From assembly GCF_014192055.1 (NCBI RefSeq), contig NZ_JACHXM010000018.1, forward strand, positions 21,194 to 85,193: a DNA stretch of 64,000 nucleotides. The letters run 5' to 3'. The DNA comes from Halomonas organivorans (GTDB taxonomy: Bacteria > Pseudomonadota > Gammaproteobacteria > Pseudomonadales > Halomonadaceae). Shown here piece after piece: positions 25,061 through 32,083 of the stretch; the stretch's first letter is position 1, and the number at the start of each line of letters is the position of its first letter. The notes under the pieces were generated by a model that did not search any database, was not told where the DNA came from, and saw only the letters and a program-made list of their open reading frames with translations. The position numbers and the translations under genes were made by a program.

Positions 25061-25120
25061 ATTACCTACAGGTATTGACCTGATAATTACCCGTGGGTAA
25101 TAGTTACCTCACCAGGTAAC
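25061..25120. promoter_or_regulatory. Second CI/Cro operator cluster (OL)
   Basis: ATTACCTACAGGTATT (25061-25076), ATTACCCGTGGGTAAT (25086-25101, perfect palindrome) and GTTACCTCACCAGGTAAC (25103-25120, same half-sites with 2 extra central bases). Centre distances are 25 and 18 bp. The half-sites are the same as in the cluster at 22182-22237. Confidence 0.85.
25075..25103 (+). promoter_or_regulatory. PL promoter (toward the recombination and integrase operon)
   Basis: Plus strand: -35 TTGACC (25075-25080), 17-bp spacer, -10 TAATAG (25098-25103). The perfect operator lies in the spacer and -10, as at PR. Repressor binding should keep the whole operon from 25143 to the integrase silent in the lysogen. 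Confidence 0.8.
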
Positions 25121-25142
25121 GACATGGATGAGGGGACATCTC

Positions 25143-25547
25143 ATGGATCACGCACCACAGCACATCGAGTTCGCCGGCTTTCGCTGCCGCATCGGCGGCC
25201 GCGGGTCGAGCTGGCCCACCGCCAAGCAGGCCATGGTACTCGCCGGCCTCGCCGCCGGCATGACGCAGAAGGAAATCGCCCGGGAGCGCGGCATCAGCCC
25301 GGCCACCGTGAAGAGCACCGCCGAGGCCATCTACTACCGGCTGAACGCCACCCGCGCCGCTGACGCCATCGTGAAGGGCCTGCGGCGTACCTGGATTGCC
25401 CCGATCGTGATCCTGCTGATGTGCGCCGACCTCCATGGCCAGAGCCTGCGAGCCCGCATGCCGGTGCGCACGCGCCAGCAGACCACTGTCACCGCCCGCG
25501 CCGCCTCAGGTGGCCGCGGACCGGACCTGGGGGAGCTGATCGCATGA
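25143..25547 (+). CDS. LuxR-type HTH protein with hydrophobic segment
   Basis: A 134-residue protein starting MDHAPQHIEF at ATG 25143. Residues about 27-75 are a LuxR-type HTH (AKQAMVLAGLAAGMTQKEIA, then ERGISPATVKSTAEAIYYRL). A hydrophobic stretch (WIAPIVILLMCADL) follows and the end is basic. First gene of the PL operon; possibly an early regulator. A coupled gene starts in its stop codon. Confidence 0.72.
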   Translation: MDHAPQHIEFAGFRCRIGGRGSSWPTAKQAMVLAGLAAGMTQKEIARERGISPATVKSTAEAIYYRLNATRAADAIVKGLRRTWIAPIVILLMCADLHGQSLRARMPVRTRQQTTVTARAASGGRGPDLGELIA

Positions 25548-25873
25548 ATATCCCGAGCCACCTTCGATTCCTGATGGCCGGCATCCAAGACCGCGCCACC
25601 GACCTCGCCCTGCAGGGGCATACAAGCGTGCGCTGCGAACTGGACGTCGGCCAGGGTTACGCGGTGTTCGAGCTGGTGACCCGTCCGGGGTGCTGCGCCA
25701 CCACCAGCAAGGACACCACCCGCATCACCGCCAGCCTTCGGGAGGTCATGTTTCCCAGCGCCAGCGGCATGACGGTCGCCGAGGCCAGCAGTGAAGCCCG
25801 CGCCAACCTGGGCGCCATGCTCGATCACCTGAATGCCCTGATGGCCAACGAGGGAGCCACCCCATGCGCATGA
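25544..25873 (+). CDS. Small phage protein (unrecognised)
   Basis: A 109-residue protein starting MNIPSHLRFLMAG, coupled by an ATGA overlap to the LuxR-like gene. The C-terminal half is helical with Ala-rich segments and ends in a Cys-containing tail. Early operon of the right arm; no family recognised. Confidence 0.6.
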   Translation: MNIPSHLRFLMAGIQDRATDLALQGHTSVRCELDVGQGYAVFELVTRPGCCATTSKDTTRITASLREVMFPSASGMTVAEASSEARANLGAMLDHLNALMANEGATPCA

Positions 25874-26166
25874 CACGCACAGACCGCAACACCGGCGGCA
25901 TCGTTGGTGGGTTCGCCGCCCTGGTCATGGCCGCCGCCGGCATGCTCGCCATGGCAGCAGTCACCCGCATCGACACCCAGGTGGCCAGCGAGGCGCACCG
26001 CCAGTATTGCCAGGACGTCGCCCTGTGGCGTTCAGAGGTCGAGCGCGGTGTGCCGTTGAACCGCCGCGCTGGGCAGCCCGATTACCGCCAGATCGCCGAC
26101 GAGCAGTGCCCTGCCCGCGTGCAACCCATGGATCACACCGCCCAGCGCCAGCTGGTGCAGTTCTGA
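25864..26166 (+). CDS. Small membrane protein (unrecognised)
   Basis: A 100-residue protein with one TM segment (IVGGFAALVMAAAGMLAMAA), a short cytoplasmic basic start and a C-terminal part outside, with two Cys and several Arg. It overlaps the previous gene by 10 nt. Function unknown. Confidence 0.6.
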   Translation: MRMTRTDRNTGGIVGGFAALVMAAAGMLAMAAVTRIDTQVASEAHRQYCQDVALWRSEVERGVPLNRRAGQPDYRQIADEQCPARVQPMDHTAQRQLVQF

Positions 26167-26177
26167 GGAGAGCCATC

Positions 26178-26501
26178 ATGCGACTGATCGACCAGCTGAC
26201 AGCCCACCCGCTCCTCGATGAGCGCCCCATCAAGCACGTGCTCGAGCCGATGGGATTCGAGGTTCACGTCGAGAGCGTGGAGTCGCCCTGCCCGGATGAC
26301 ATGCCGGAGGAGCATCAGCGCTTCACCGAAGACCCGGACGCCTACCTGGAGGGACTGGACTTCGACGTGCCGGATGGGTTCACCGAGCTGGGCCGCTGGG
26401 AGACCGAGGAGGCAGAGATCGTGCTGCTGGCAGTGAAGCCAGCCACCGCGCTGGCCCTCGCCCTGATGACCCCGGTGGACGATGCGGAGGTGCTGGAATG
26501 A
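26178..26501 (+). CDS. Small acidic phage protein (unrecognised)
   Basis: A 107-residue acidic protein starting MRLIDQLTAHPLLDERPIK with GAGGAG before the ATG. An Asp/Glu-rich middle and a hydrophobic C-terminus (VLLAVKPATALALAL) follow. It overlaps the next gene by 4 nt. Function unknown. Confidence 0.58.
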   Translation: MRLIDQLTAHPLLDERPIKHVLEPMGFEVHVESVESPCPDDMPEEHQRFTEDPDAYLEGLDFDVPDGFTELGRWETEEAEIVLLAVKPATALALALMTPVDDAEVLE

Positions 26502-27199
26502 AGGAACGTCCGATCCTGTTCAACGACGAGATGGTCCGCGCCCTGCTCGACGGCCGGAAGACGCAGACGCGGCGGCTGGTGAAGCCGCAGCCGCCGGCCA
26601 CGCATTCGTTCAAGGGCTACGTGATTGAGTCTTCCCGCCGGAAGGATGAGGGGAAGTTCAGCTGGGGCATCAAGGAGTCCGAGTACCACTTCCGAGACAC
26701 GATGTACGTGGGTTGCCCCTACGGCCAGCCCGGCGACCGGCTGTGGGTGCGGGAGGCGTGGCAAGGGCCACTGGTCAGCGAAGACGAGATGATGGAACAC
26801 CCAACCTGGGCCAAAGACCTTTCCACCTACGAGGACCCAGCGCACTGCTCCTATCGCGCCTCCGGCGACTCTTGCGAGTTTTTCGACGCCCATGAGGACG
26901 AGGTTGTCGCACGCTGGAGGCCCTCCATTCACATGCCGCGCTGGGCCTGCCGCATCCTGCTCGAAGTGACCGCCGTGCGCGTCGAGCGGCTGCAGGACAT
27001 CAGCGAGACCGATGCTCTAGCCGAGGGCGTTGACGGCGAGGCGGAAGCTGCCGCCGCCCGCCTTCCATGGCACGACAATCCGCGCCGAGCCTTTCGATTC
27101 CTCTGGAAACGCATCAACGGCCCCGACAGCTGGGACGCCAACCCCTGGGTCTGGGTCGTCGAGTTCCGCCGCCTCGATGCGCAGGAGATAGCCGCATGA
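26498..27199 (+). CDS. ASCH/PUA-like phage protein
   Basis: A 233-residue protein with the frequent phage opening ILFNDEMVRALLDGRKTQTR, then a GDRLWVREAW segment and a C-terminal part with WRPSIHMPRWACRI, ending WVWVVEFRRL. Proteins of this type are widespread in lambdoid phages and resemble ASCH/PUA-like folds thought to bind RNA or modified nucleotides. Role in this phage unknown. Confidence 0.7.
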   Translation: MKERPILFNDEMVRALLDGRKTQTRRLVKPQPPATHSFKGYVIESSRRKDEGKFSWGIKESEYHFRDTMYVGCPYGQPGDRLWVREAWQGPLVSEDEMMEHPTWAKDLSTYEDPAHCSYRASGDSCEFFDAHEDEVVARWRPSIHMPRWACRILLEVTAVRVERLQDISETDALAEGVDGEAEAAAARLPWHDNPRRAFRFLWKRINGPDSWDANPWVWVVEFRRLDAQEIAA

Positions 27200-27424
27200 C
27201 TCTCCGCCTCACCAAGCCACAGAAGCGCCTCATCACAGCCCTGCAGGCACGCAGCCAGCTCGTTCACCACTTGCATGGGGGGGGGGTGGCGCCTATTCGA
27301 CGGCACGCCAGTTCACTACCGCACGATCGAAGCGCTCGCCGAGCAGGGTGTGCTGATCCCCGCCGCCACTGACCTATTCGATGACCAGCCGGCGGCCTAC
27401 CAGCTGTCGCCTGAGCAACATTGA
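27196..27424 (+). pseudogene. Small phage gene with frameshift in a G10 tract
   Basis: Frame 0 from ATG 27196 encodes MTLRLTKPQKRLITAL, a typical phage winged-helix-like start. At 27277-27286 a run of ten G shifts the frame. With nine (or twelve) G the protein would continue WRLFDGTPVHYRTIEAL and end SPEQH at TGA 27424, giving 75 or 76 residues. The gene is therefore broken in this sequence, phase-variable, or mis-sequenced. Confidence 0.7.
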
Positions 27425-27435
27425 GGAAACCCAAC

Positions 27436-28347
27436 ATGATCAAGAACGCCATCGTCTTCAAGGCCGAACTTCCCAGCATCGACGCGGTGCGCCAGCACCT
27501 CCAGGAAATCGAGTGGCGGGAGCTGAATGACCTGGAGTACCGCCGCAGCTGTTTCGTAGCGAACGAAACCACCGGCGACCTGGTGACCGACTTCCCCGGA
27601 GGCTTCGCCCTGCGCCTGCGCACCGACGAGAAGATCGTCCCGCCGGCCGTCGTCCAGGCCGAGACGGACAAGCAGGTCGCCGAGATCGAGGAGCGCAACG
27701 GCGAGAAGCTGCCCAGGAAGTCCCGCACCGCCATCAAGGAAGAGGTTTTCCTCGCGCTCTGCGCCCAGGCGTTGACCAGCACCACCTACACCTGGGCGTT
27801 CTACCACGCCGCAGAACAGCTTCTGATCGTAGATACCGCAGGCAAGCCCAAGGCCGACCGCCTCGCCCAGACGCTGATCCAGCTGATCGGCAGCGTGAAG
27901 ACCGAGACGATCCATGTCAGCGACATCAAGCACGGCGTCACCACTCGCCTGCGGCAGCTTATCAGTGGCGACGTTGAGGCACCGTTCGGGCGCCTGGGGA
28001 TCGACGATCACGCCCAGCTCGTCCGGCGCTTCGACGAGGTCGAGAAGGTGACCTATGCCGGCACCGACGTGGCGAACAACCACGAACTGCTCGAGCAGCT
28101 GGAGGCAGGCTATCAGGTCGAGGATCTCGGCATGGTGCTCAGCCGCATGCACTTCCGCCTCACAAGCCAGTTCCGCCTCAAGTCCATCAACTTCAGCCCC
28201 ATCGAAGACGACGAGTCAGAGGACGCCGATGACGCTGCCCACGCCTGGCGCATGACAGCTCTGGATGAAGTCGAGCAGATCACCGATGTGGTGAAAGAAC
28301 TCTGCGACCTCCTCGGCTACCAGGAAGAGCAAGAGCAGGCCGCCTAA
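27436..28347 (+). CDS. rdgC: Recombination-associated protein RdgC
   Basis: A 303-residue protein of the RdgC family starting MIKNAIVFKAELPS. It has the family's FVANETTGDLVTDF segment, a RSRTAIKEEV-like basic region and an acidic C-terminus. RdgC binds DNA as a ring and modulates RecA. Its presence in a phage PL operon fits the recombination module. The length is usual for the family. Confidence 0.9.
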   Translation: MIKNAIVFKAELPSIDAVRQHLQEIEWRELNDLEYRRSCFVANETTGDLVTDFPGGFALRLRTDEKIVPPAVVQAETDKQVAEIEERNGEKLPRKSRTAIKEEVFLALCAQALTSTTYTWAFYHAAEQLLIVDTAGKPKADRLAQTLIQLIGSVKTETIHVSDIKHGVTTRLRQLISGDVEAPFGRLGIDDHAQLVRRFDEVEKVTYAGTDVANNHELLEQLEAGYQVEDLGMVLSRMHFRLTSQFRLKSINFSPIEDDESEDADDAAHAWRMTALDEVEQITDVVKELCDLLGYQEEQEQAA

Positions 28348-28492
28348 CACTCTCCGGTCGCCCTGGTCGCACCAGGGCCTCGCCCCAGGCATCGCCGGCC
28401 AGTGCCACGGGGATCACGAGCAAAACGCCGGCAGCTGGTGACGGGTTCTCACCATTGCCCGAGCGCCAGCACCCCATCAGTTCCCTGCGCTT

Positions 28493-28516
28493 CCCGGCCT
28501 TCGGGCCGGGCTTTTT
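28493..28516 (+). terminator. Intrinsic terminator between rdgC and the next genes
   Basis: CCCGGCC / GGCCGGG stem with a short TTCG-type loop, followed by C and five T. The gap 28348-28583 also holds a 7-bp hairpin (CCCTGGT / ACCAGGG near 28364-28380) without a T-run and no other clear signal. Confidence 0.82.
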
Positions 28517-28583
28517 CAGGGCAGCGGTGAAGCAGTCGTCAAGGATTGCTTGACCACTGGCTTGGCAACACGAGGAGGTCGCA

Positions 28584-29000
28584 ATGCGCACCTGGAAAGA
28601 ATGGACCACGCGACAGCACGCCATCCTCGATCGGGATTATCCCGATGGCGTGCCGCTGGATGAGATAGCCCAGCACACCGGGCACAGCATCTATGCCGTG
28701 AAGACCCGAGCCGCCGAGCGCGGCCTGGTTCACCCCAACCGCAGCAGCCAGGCGTGCATCGCCCGCTTCGAGCGCCAGCACGGCAAGCCCCTCGCGCGGA
28801 TAGCCCTCTGGTACCGCGAGCGGCGCCTGCCTCGTACCGCTCTCGCGCACGACATCGGCATCGAGATCAAGGCGCTGCGCACCGCTATGGGCGATGAGCT
28901 CTGGCAGTCGTGGCCGCGCATGACCATCGGCCGGATCGACGCCGCCAAGAAGCGGCGCAAGGCCTCCAATCGCCAGCACGAAAAAAGGAAGAGCGCATGA
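28584..29000 (+). CDS. HTH (Myb/SANT-like) phage protein
   Basis: A 138-residue basic protein with a good AGGAGG upstream. The N-terminal region (WTTRQHAILDRDYPDGVPLD, then EIAQHTGHSIYAVKTRAAER) is a Myb/SANT-like helix-turn-helix. The end is strongly basic (KKRRKASNRQHEKRKS). It overlaps the following start by 4 nt. Probably a DNA-binding regulator. Confidence 0.65.
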   Translation: MRTWKEWTTRQHAILDRDYPDGVPLDEIAQHTGHSIYAVKTRAAERGLVHPNRSSQACIARFERQHGKPLARIALWYRERRLPRTALAHDIGIEIKALRTAMGDELWQSWPRMTIGRIDAAKKRRKASNRQHEKRKSA

Positions 29001-29060
29001 TAGCTATCGATCTGTTCACCAGGCTCGACAGCCCGAGCCTGGTGCCAAGAGAAGAGTCCA
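28997..29060 (+). pseudogene. 5' remnant of a DNA cytosine methyltransferase (MIAIDLF start)
   Basis: ATG 28997 has AAGGAAGAG upstream and is coupled to the previous gene. It opens MIAIDLF, the start of many phage C5-methyltransferases (motif I normally continues with Gly-rich sequence). After seven residues the sequence changes into a perfect inverted repeat and unrelated sequence. With the C-terminal-type fragment at 29721-29903 this suggests a disrupted gene. Confidence 0.4.
29017..29044. repeat. Perfect 11-bp inverted repeat at the break point
   Basis: CACCAGGCTCG (29017-29027) and CGAGCCTGGTG (29034-29044), 6-nt loop. No T-run follows, so it is not a clear terminator. It lies where the methyltransferase-like start loses similarity. 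Confidence 0.8.
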
Positions 29061-29087
29061 GCGGCAGGCGAAGAGGTTGGGCTAAGG

Positions 29088-29327
29088 CTAATCGAGGACC
29101 TTGTCGATCGCGGCCCTCGCGTGGCGCTCCCCGATTTCTAGGGTTGCTTCGTAAGTTTCTGCTTCTTCATCTGCGATCATCTTGTGCCCGCACAGCGATC
29201 CTCTATTGTCGGCAATCCAATATTCAGCCACCGGAGTCGATCCGCCAGATGGGTGGACAACTTCAGAAACACGCACGCTGTAGTGGTACCCGCGCCACTC
29301 CCCGTAATTCGTCGACGTTTCTCTCAT
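29088..29327 (-). CDS. Small accessory protein, antisense to the operon
   Basis: A 79-residue protein starting MRETSTNYGEWRGYHYS, with a strong GGAGGTG 7 nt before the ATG. A strand-rich first half has an EYWIADNRG segment and the second half is a helix (EATLEIGERHARAAIDKVL). It lies inside the interrupted methyltransferase region on the opposite strand. No family recognised. Confidence 0.65.
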   Translation of the reverse strand: MRETSTNYGEWRGYHYSVRVSEVVHPSGGSTPVAEYWIADNRGSLCGHKMIADEEAETYEATLEIGERHARAAIDKVLD

Positions 29328-29434
29328 TTTTCAACACCTCCATCCCCGTCTGGAACCTCAAGTTAGTCCAGCCCATCCGCCCCAACCACCACTGATTGGC
29401 GGCCTCACTATGGAGTCACGGACGAAACGATGTG

Positions 29435-29680
29435 CTAGTTAAAGCCCCCTCGCTCATGCAGCAAATCTTCATCAAGCGTACTGAGGGTGGGCGTGTCGTA
29501 CTCCTGACGAGCCTCCTCTAGCCTGGATCGAGTTTTCCCTATGTCAAAACGACGCCGACTTAGCAAAATGAGTAGCGTACCCGAGACGCGATATGGACCG
29601 CATTCGGGGCAATCCCATCCCCGGAGGTCTCCGCAGCTGACTAGCTCCTCGGCAAGACCGCCGCACACAAGGCATTGCAT
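29435..29680 (-). CDS. Small zinc-ribbon-like protein, antisense to the operon
   Basis: An 81-residue protein. ATG 29680 is chosen because GGAGG stands 5 nt upstream. The N-terminus has two Cys pairs, CLVCGG and CPECG, about 20 residues apart, a zinc ribbon. The rest is a helical, charged tail. Same orientation as the gene at 29088-29327. Function unknown. Confidence 0.62.
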   Translation of the reverse strand: MQCLVCGGLAEELVSCGDLRGWDCPECGPYRVSGTLLILLSRRRFDIGKTRSRLEEARQEYDTPTLSTLDEDLLHERGGFN

Positions 29681-29720
29681 AAGGACCTCCATCATTGGGC
29701 CTACCACCCTAGCCCAGGCC

Positions 29721-29903
29721 CAACCGTTTCGACCACTCCTGAATGGCGGCCGCTTCGCCCTTGTCGGCTTACATCACAGGGCCGGGGCTCTGACTCGTCA
29801 GCGCCAGCACAAAAGGCAAAGCCTGCCCCTCCACATGCTGGGCAATGCCGTGTGCCCACCAGTAGCTAGGGACGTGATAGGCGCACTCAAGGTGGCTGCA
29901 TGA
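29721..29903 (+). pseudogene. 3' remnant of a DNA cytosine methyltransferase
   Basis: The frame ending at TGA 29903 encodes the segment LHMLGNAVCPPVARDVI followed by GALKVAA, which matches the C-terminal conserved motif X region of cytosine-5 methyltransferases (GNAV-x-PP-x-A). No catalytic Pro-Cys motif or target-recognition domain precedes it here. The frame overlaps the start of the antisense zinc-ribbon gene region. Confidence 0.5.
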
Positions 29904-30418
29904 ACCAGCCCACCCACACCCACAAGTTCCAGGGCGGGCGCTTCGCCTTGATCACTGAGACACCCGGCACCGGGCCGCTCCAAGGGCAGACGCTGGTCGT
30001 CTACCACGATCTCACCAAGGACGTTCAGGGTGCTACCACCCTAGAGGACTGGCGCAAGCAGTGGCGCCAGGTGGCCGCCGACGACTGCACCGTGTGCATG
30101 GGCACCGGTACCGACCAGATCAAGGGCAACAAGGCCGCCCCATGTGGCGGGTGCCTCGGGCTCGGGAAGGTGCGCCAAGACGGCGAGACGCCGGAAGATC
30201 GCTGGCAGGTGGCCGACGTCGCCCTCGGCATCATCCGGCGCCAGGCGCGGATCATCGAGCAGCGGGACCAGGTGCTGGCATTCCCCGAGGTACAGAAGGC
30301 ACTGCAGGCAAGGAAGGCGAAAAAGGAAAAGGAGCCGCCGGACTGGGTCCAGCGTGAACAGGAATGGCGAGATGGGGGCGGCCGTGGCCACGGCGGCCGC
30401 CGGCACACAGGAGACTGA
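29900..30418 (+). CDS. Phage protein with DnaJ-type zinc finger
   Basis: A 172-residue protein starting MNQPTHTHKFQGG, overlapping the previous stop. Two CxxCxGxG motifs (CTVCMGTG and CGGCLGLG, about 18 residues apart) form a DnaJ-type zinc centre. The C-terminal half is a long charged helix with KARKAKKEKE. Such proteins are common near phage integrase genes; role unknown. Confidence 0.68.
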   Translation: MNQPTHTHKFQGGRFALITETPGTGPLQGQTLVVYHDLTKDVQGATTLEDWRKQWRQVAADDCTVCMGTGTDQIKGNKAAPCGGCLGLGKVRQDGETPEDRWQVADVALGIIRRQARIIEQRDQVLAFPEVQKALQARKAKKEKEPPDWVQREQEWRDGGGRGHGGRRHTGD

Positions 30419-30420
30419 CG

Positions 30421-30645
30421 ATGGGCTTGGTACTCTCCAGAGATGAAGTGCGCGAGCTAACGGGGTGCGCCCAGCGCGCGCTCCAGCGCCAGCACTTGGA
30501 TGCCCTGGGCGTCCCCTACGGCGTCAATGCCCAGGGATGGCCGGTGGTGCTACGCGACGCCGCAGTGAAGGCCCTGGGCGGCGAGGCAGCCAACGACGCG
30601 CGCCACGAGGAGGCGACTATCAACATGAGGTTCCTCGATTCATGA
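30421..30645 (+). CDS. DUF4224 protein (likely excisionase-like)
   Basis: A 74-residue protein with the DUF4224 pattern: LSRDEVRELTGCAQRALQRQ, then LGVPYGVNAQGWPVV and LRDAAV. It begins 2 nt after the previous gene and overlaps the integrase start by 4 nt. Small DUF4224 proteins beside tyrosine integrases are candidate directionality factors. Confidence 0.8.
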   Translation: MGLVLSRDEVRELTGCAQRALQRQHLDALGVPYGVNAQGWPVVLRDAAVKALGGEAANDARHEEATINMRFLDS

Positions 30646-31652
30646 AGGACATGCCGAAGCGCTGGGCCTACAAGCACGGCGCCTACTACTACCGGCCTAG
30701 GGATAGCGAACGGGAGCTGTTCGACGACAAAAGTTGGTACCGCCTGGGCCGCACCTACAGCGAAGCGTTGCGCACATTCGCTGGCATCCAAGAACTGCAG
30801 GTGAGCGAGAAGCTGATCAGTGTCATCGATCGCTACAAGGTCGAGGTGCTGGGGAAACGCAGCATCAGCACCCAAAACGGCTACGGGGTGGCGATCCGCC
30901 GTCTGCGCCAGGGCCTGGGCCACAACCCGGTGGCGGCGATCACGCCGAAAGTGGCCTATCGCTACATGGATGCCCTCGCCAAGGCCAAGGGCATGTCGGT
31001 GGCGAACACTGACCTCAAGGTGCTGAACCAGGTGATGAACGCAGCGGTGCGCTGGGGGATCATAGAGCGCAACCCGCTCAAGGGGGCGGTCAAGTACTTC
31101 GGCAAGCGGGATGGCTTAAAGAAAGAGCGGGATCGCTACGTCGAGGACTGGGAGCTGGCCGCCTGGCAGAGCGTGGCCACGCCTCAACAACGGGCCTTTG
31201 CGGCCATCGTCATGCTCACCGGTATTCGCAAGGGCGACTGCCTGGGCATCATGGAAGCCCACATCACCGATGAAACCCTGACGATTCACGTCAGCAAGAA
31301 CAGCCGGCCGGTCGTGTTCGAGATGACCAAGGCTCTACGCGCCGCCATCGAGCAGGCCAGGGCATGCAAGCCGGCACCCTCGCTCTACCTGCTGCCCAAT
31401 CGCTTCGGCCGCTGCCAGGTCAGCCCCAGCGGCAAGAGCCAGCCGTTCGATGACAAGTGGCGGCAGACCATGCGCCAGGCAATCAAGGAAACCGACCTGG
31501 AGGAGCCATTCACCCGGCATGACCTGCGAGCCAAGGTGGGCAGTGACGCCGAGGACGAACGCCGCGCCCAGGAGCTGCTCGACCACAGCGACCCGAGCAT
31601 TACGCGCCAGCACTACCGTCGAAAGAAACGCACCATTCGGCCGGTGAAATAG
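30642..31652 (+). CDS. int: Tyrosine-family phage integrase
   Basis: A 336-residue integrase starting MKDMPKRWAYKHGAYYYR. An N-terminal arm-binding part and a core-binding SAM-like domain (ISTQNGYGVAIRRLRQGLG) precede the catalytic domain. It has the conserved residues: Arg in LTGIRKGDCL, the His-x-x-Arg box HDLRAK, His in LLDHSD and the Tyr nucleophile in RQHYRRK. It ends 127 nt before the tRNA-Gly gene. Confidence 0.95.
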   Translation: MKDMPKRWAYKHGAYYYRPRDSERELFDDKSWYRLGRTYSEALRTFAGIQELQVSEKLISVIDRYKVEVLGKRSISTQNGYGVAIRRLRQGLGHNPVAAITPKVAYRYMDALAKAKGMSVANTDLKVLNQVMNAAVRWGIIERNPLKGAVKYFGKRDGLKKERDRYVEDWELAAWQSVATPQQRAFAAIVMLTGIRKGDCLGIMEAHITDETLTIHVSKNSRPVVFEMTKALRAAIEQARACKPAPSLYLLPNRFGRCQVSPSGKSQPFDDKWRQTMRQAIKETDLEEPFTRHDLRAKVGSDAEDERRAQELLDHSDPSITRQHYRRKKRTIRPVK

Positions 31653-31660
31653 GCCGGCCG

Positions 31661-31737
31661 GCTGTCTCACGCCACCCTAGGCAAAATCGCAGAAACAAGC
31701 ACTTATCGAGGGAAAAATCAGAAAAACGTGAGACAGC
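31661..31737. repeat. 11-bp inverted repeat flanking the integrase-tRNA gap
   Basis: GCTGTCTCACG (31661-31671) and its exact reverse complement CGTGAGACAGC (31727-31737), 55 nt apart, between the integrase stop and the tRNA promoter. Candidate integrase arm sites or recombination end. Confidence 0.8.
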
Positions 31738-31767
31738 TTGCAAAGGCCAAGGTATTGGATTTACTAT
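31738..31767 (+). promoter_or_regulatory. Promoter of tRNA-Gly
   Basis: -35 TTGCAA (31738-31743), 18-bp spacer, -10 TACTAT (31762-31767), about 13 nt before the tRNA start. A 6-bp hairpin (GGATTT / AAATCC, 31757-31774) overlaps it. Confidence 0.6.
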
Positions 31768-31779
31768 CAAATCCGCCTC

Positions 31780-31853
31780 GCGGGTGTAGCTCAATGGTAG
31801 AGCAGAAGCTTCCCAAGCTTAAGACGAGGGTTCGATTCCCTTCACCCGCTCCA
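31780..31853 (+). tRNA. tRNA-Gly(CCC) adjacent to the prophage
   Basis: A 74-nt cloverleaf including encoded CCA. The acceptor stem GCGGGTG / CACCCGC, the D-arm and the T-arm with TTCGATT pair well. The anticodon loop TTCCCAA gives CCC. The anticodon stem has a 27-43 G-A mismatch. The 5' end faces the prophage integrase. Confidence 0.93.
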
Positions 31854-32083
31854 ACGGCCCTTCCAGATTCGCTTCTCCGCACCCCGCAAGCTACCGAATC
31901 TCAAGGCTTTACCGCTCCATACATGTCCTGACATGAGCAGGCATAGCGCAGAGCCCCGTGTATGGCGAGATTTCTGCCATACATGGAAGCCGCTCCATGA
32001 AGCGTGGGAACGGCAAGCGTCGCCCGCTAGCGGATATCTGCCATCAACGCTCGATTCCGAGGCAGAGGAGTGCCGCGCAAGCG

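Noticed and set aside
28364..28380. Hairpin CCCTGGT/ACCAGGG after rdgC as a terminator
   Set aside because: No T-run follows; the stem at 28493-28516 is the better terminator.
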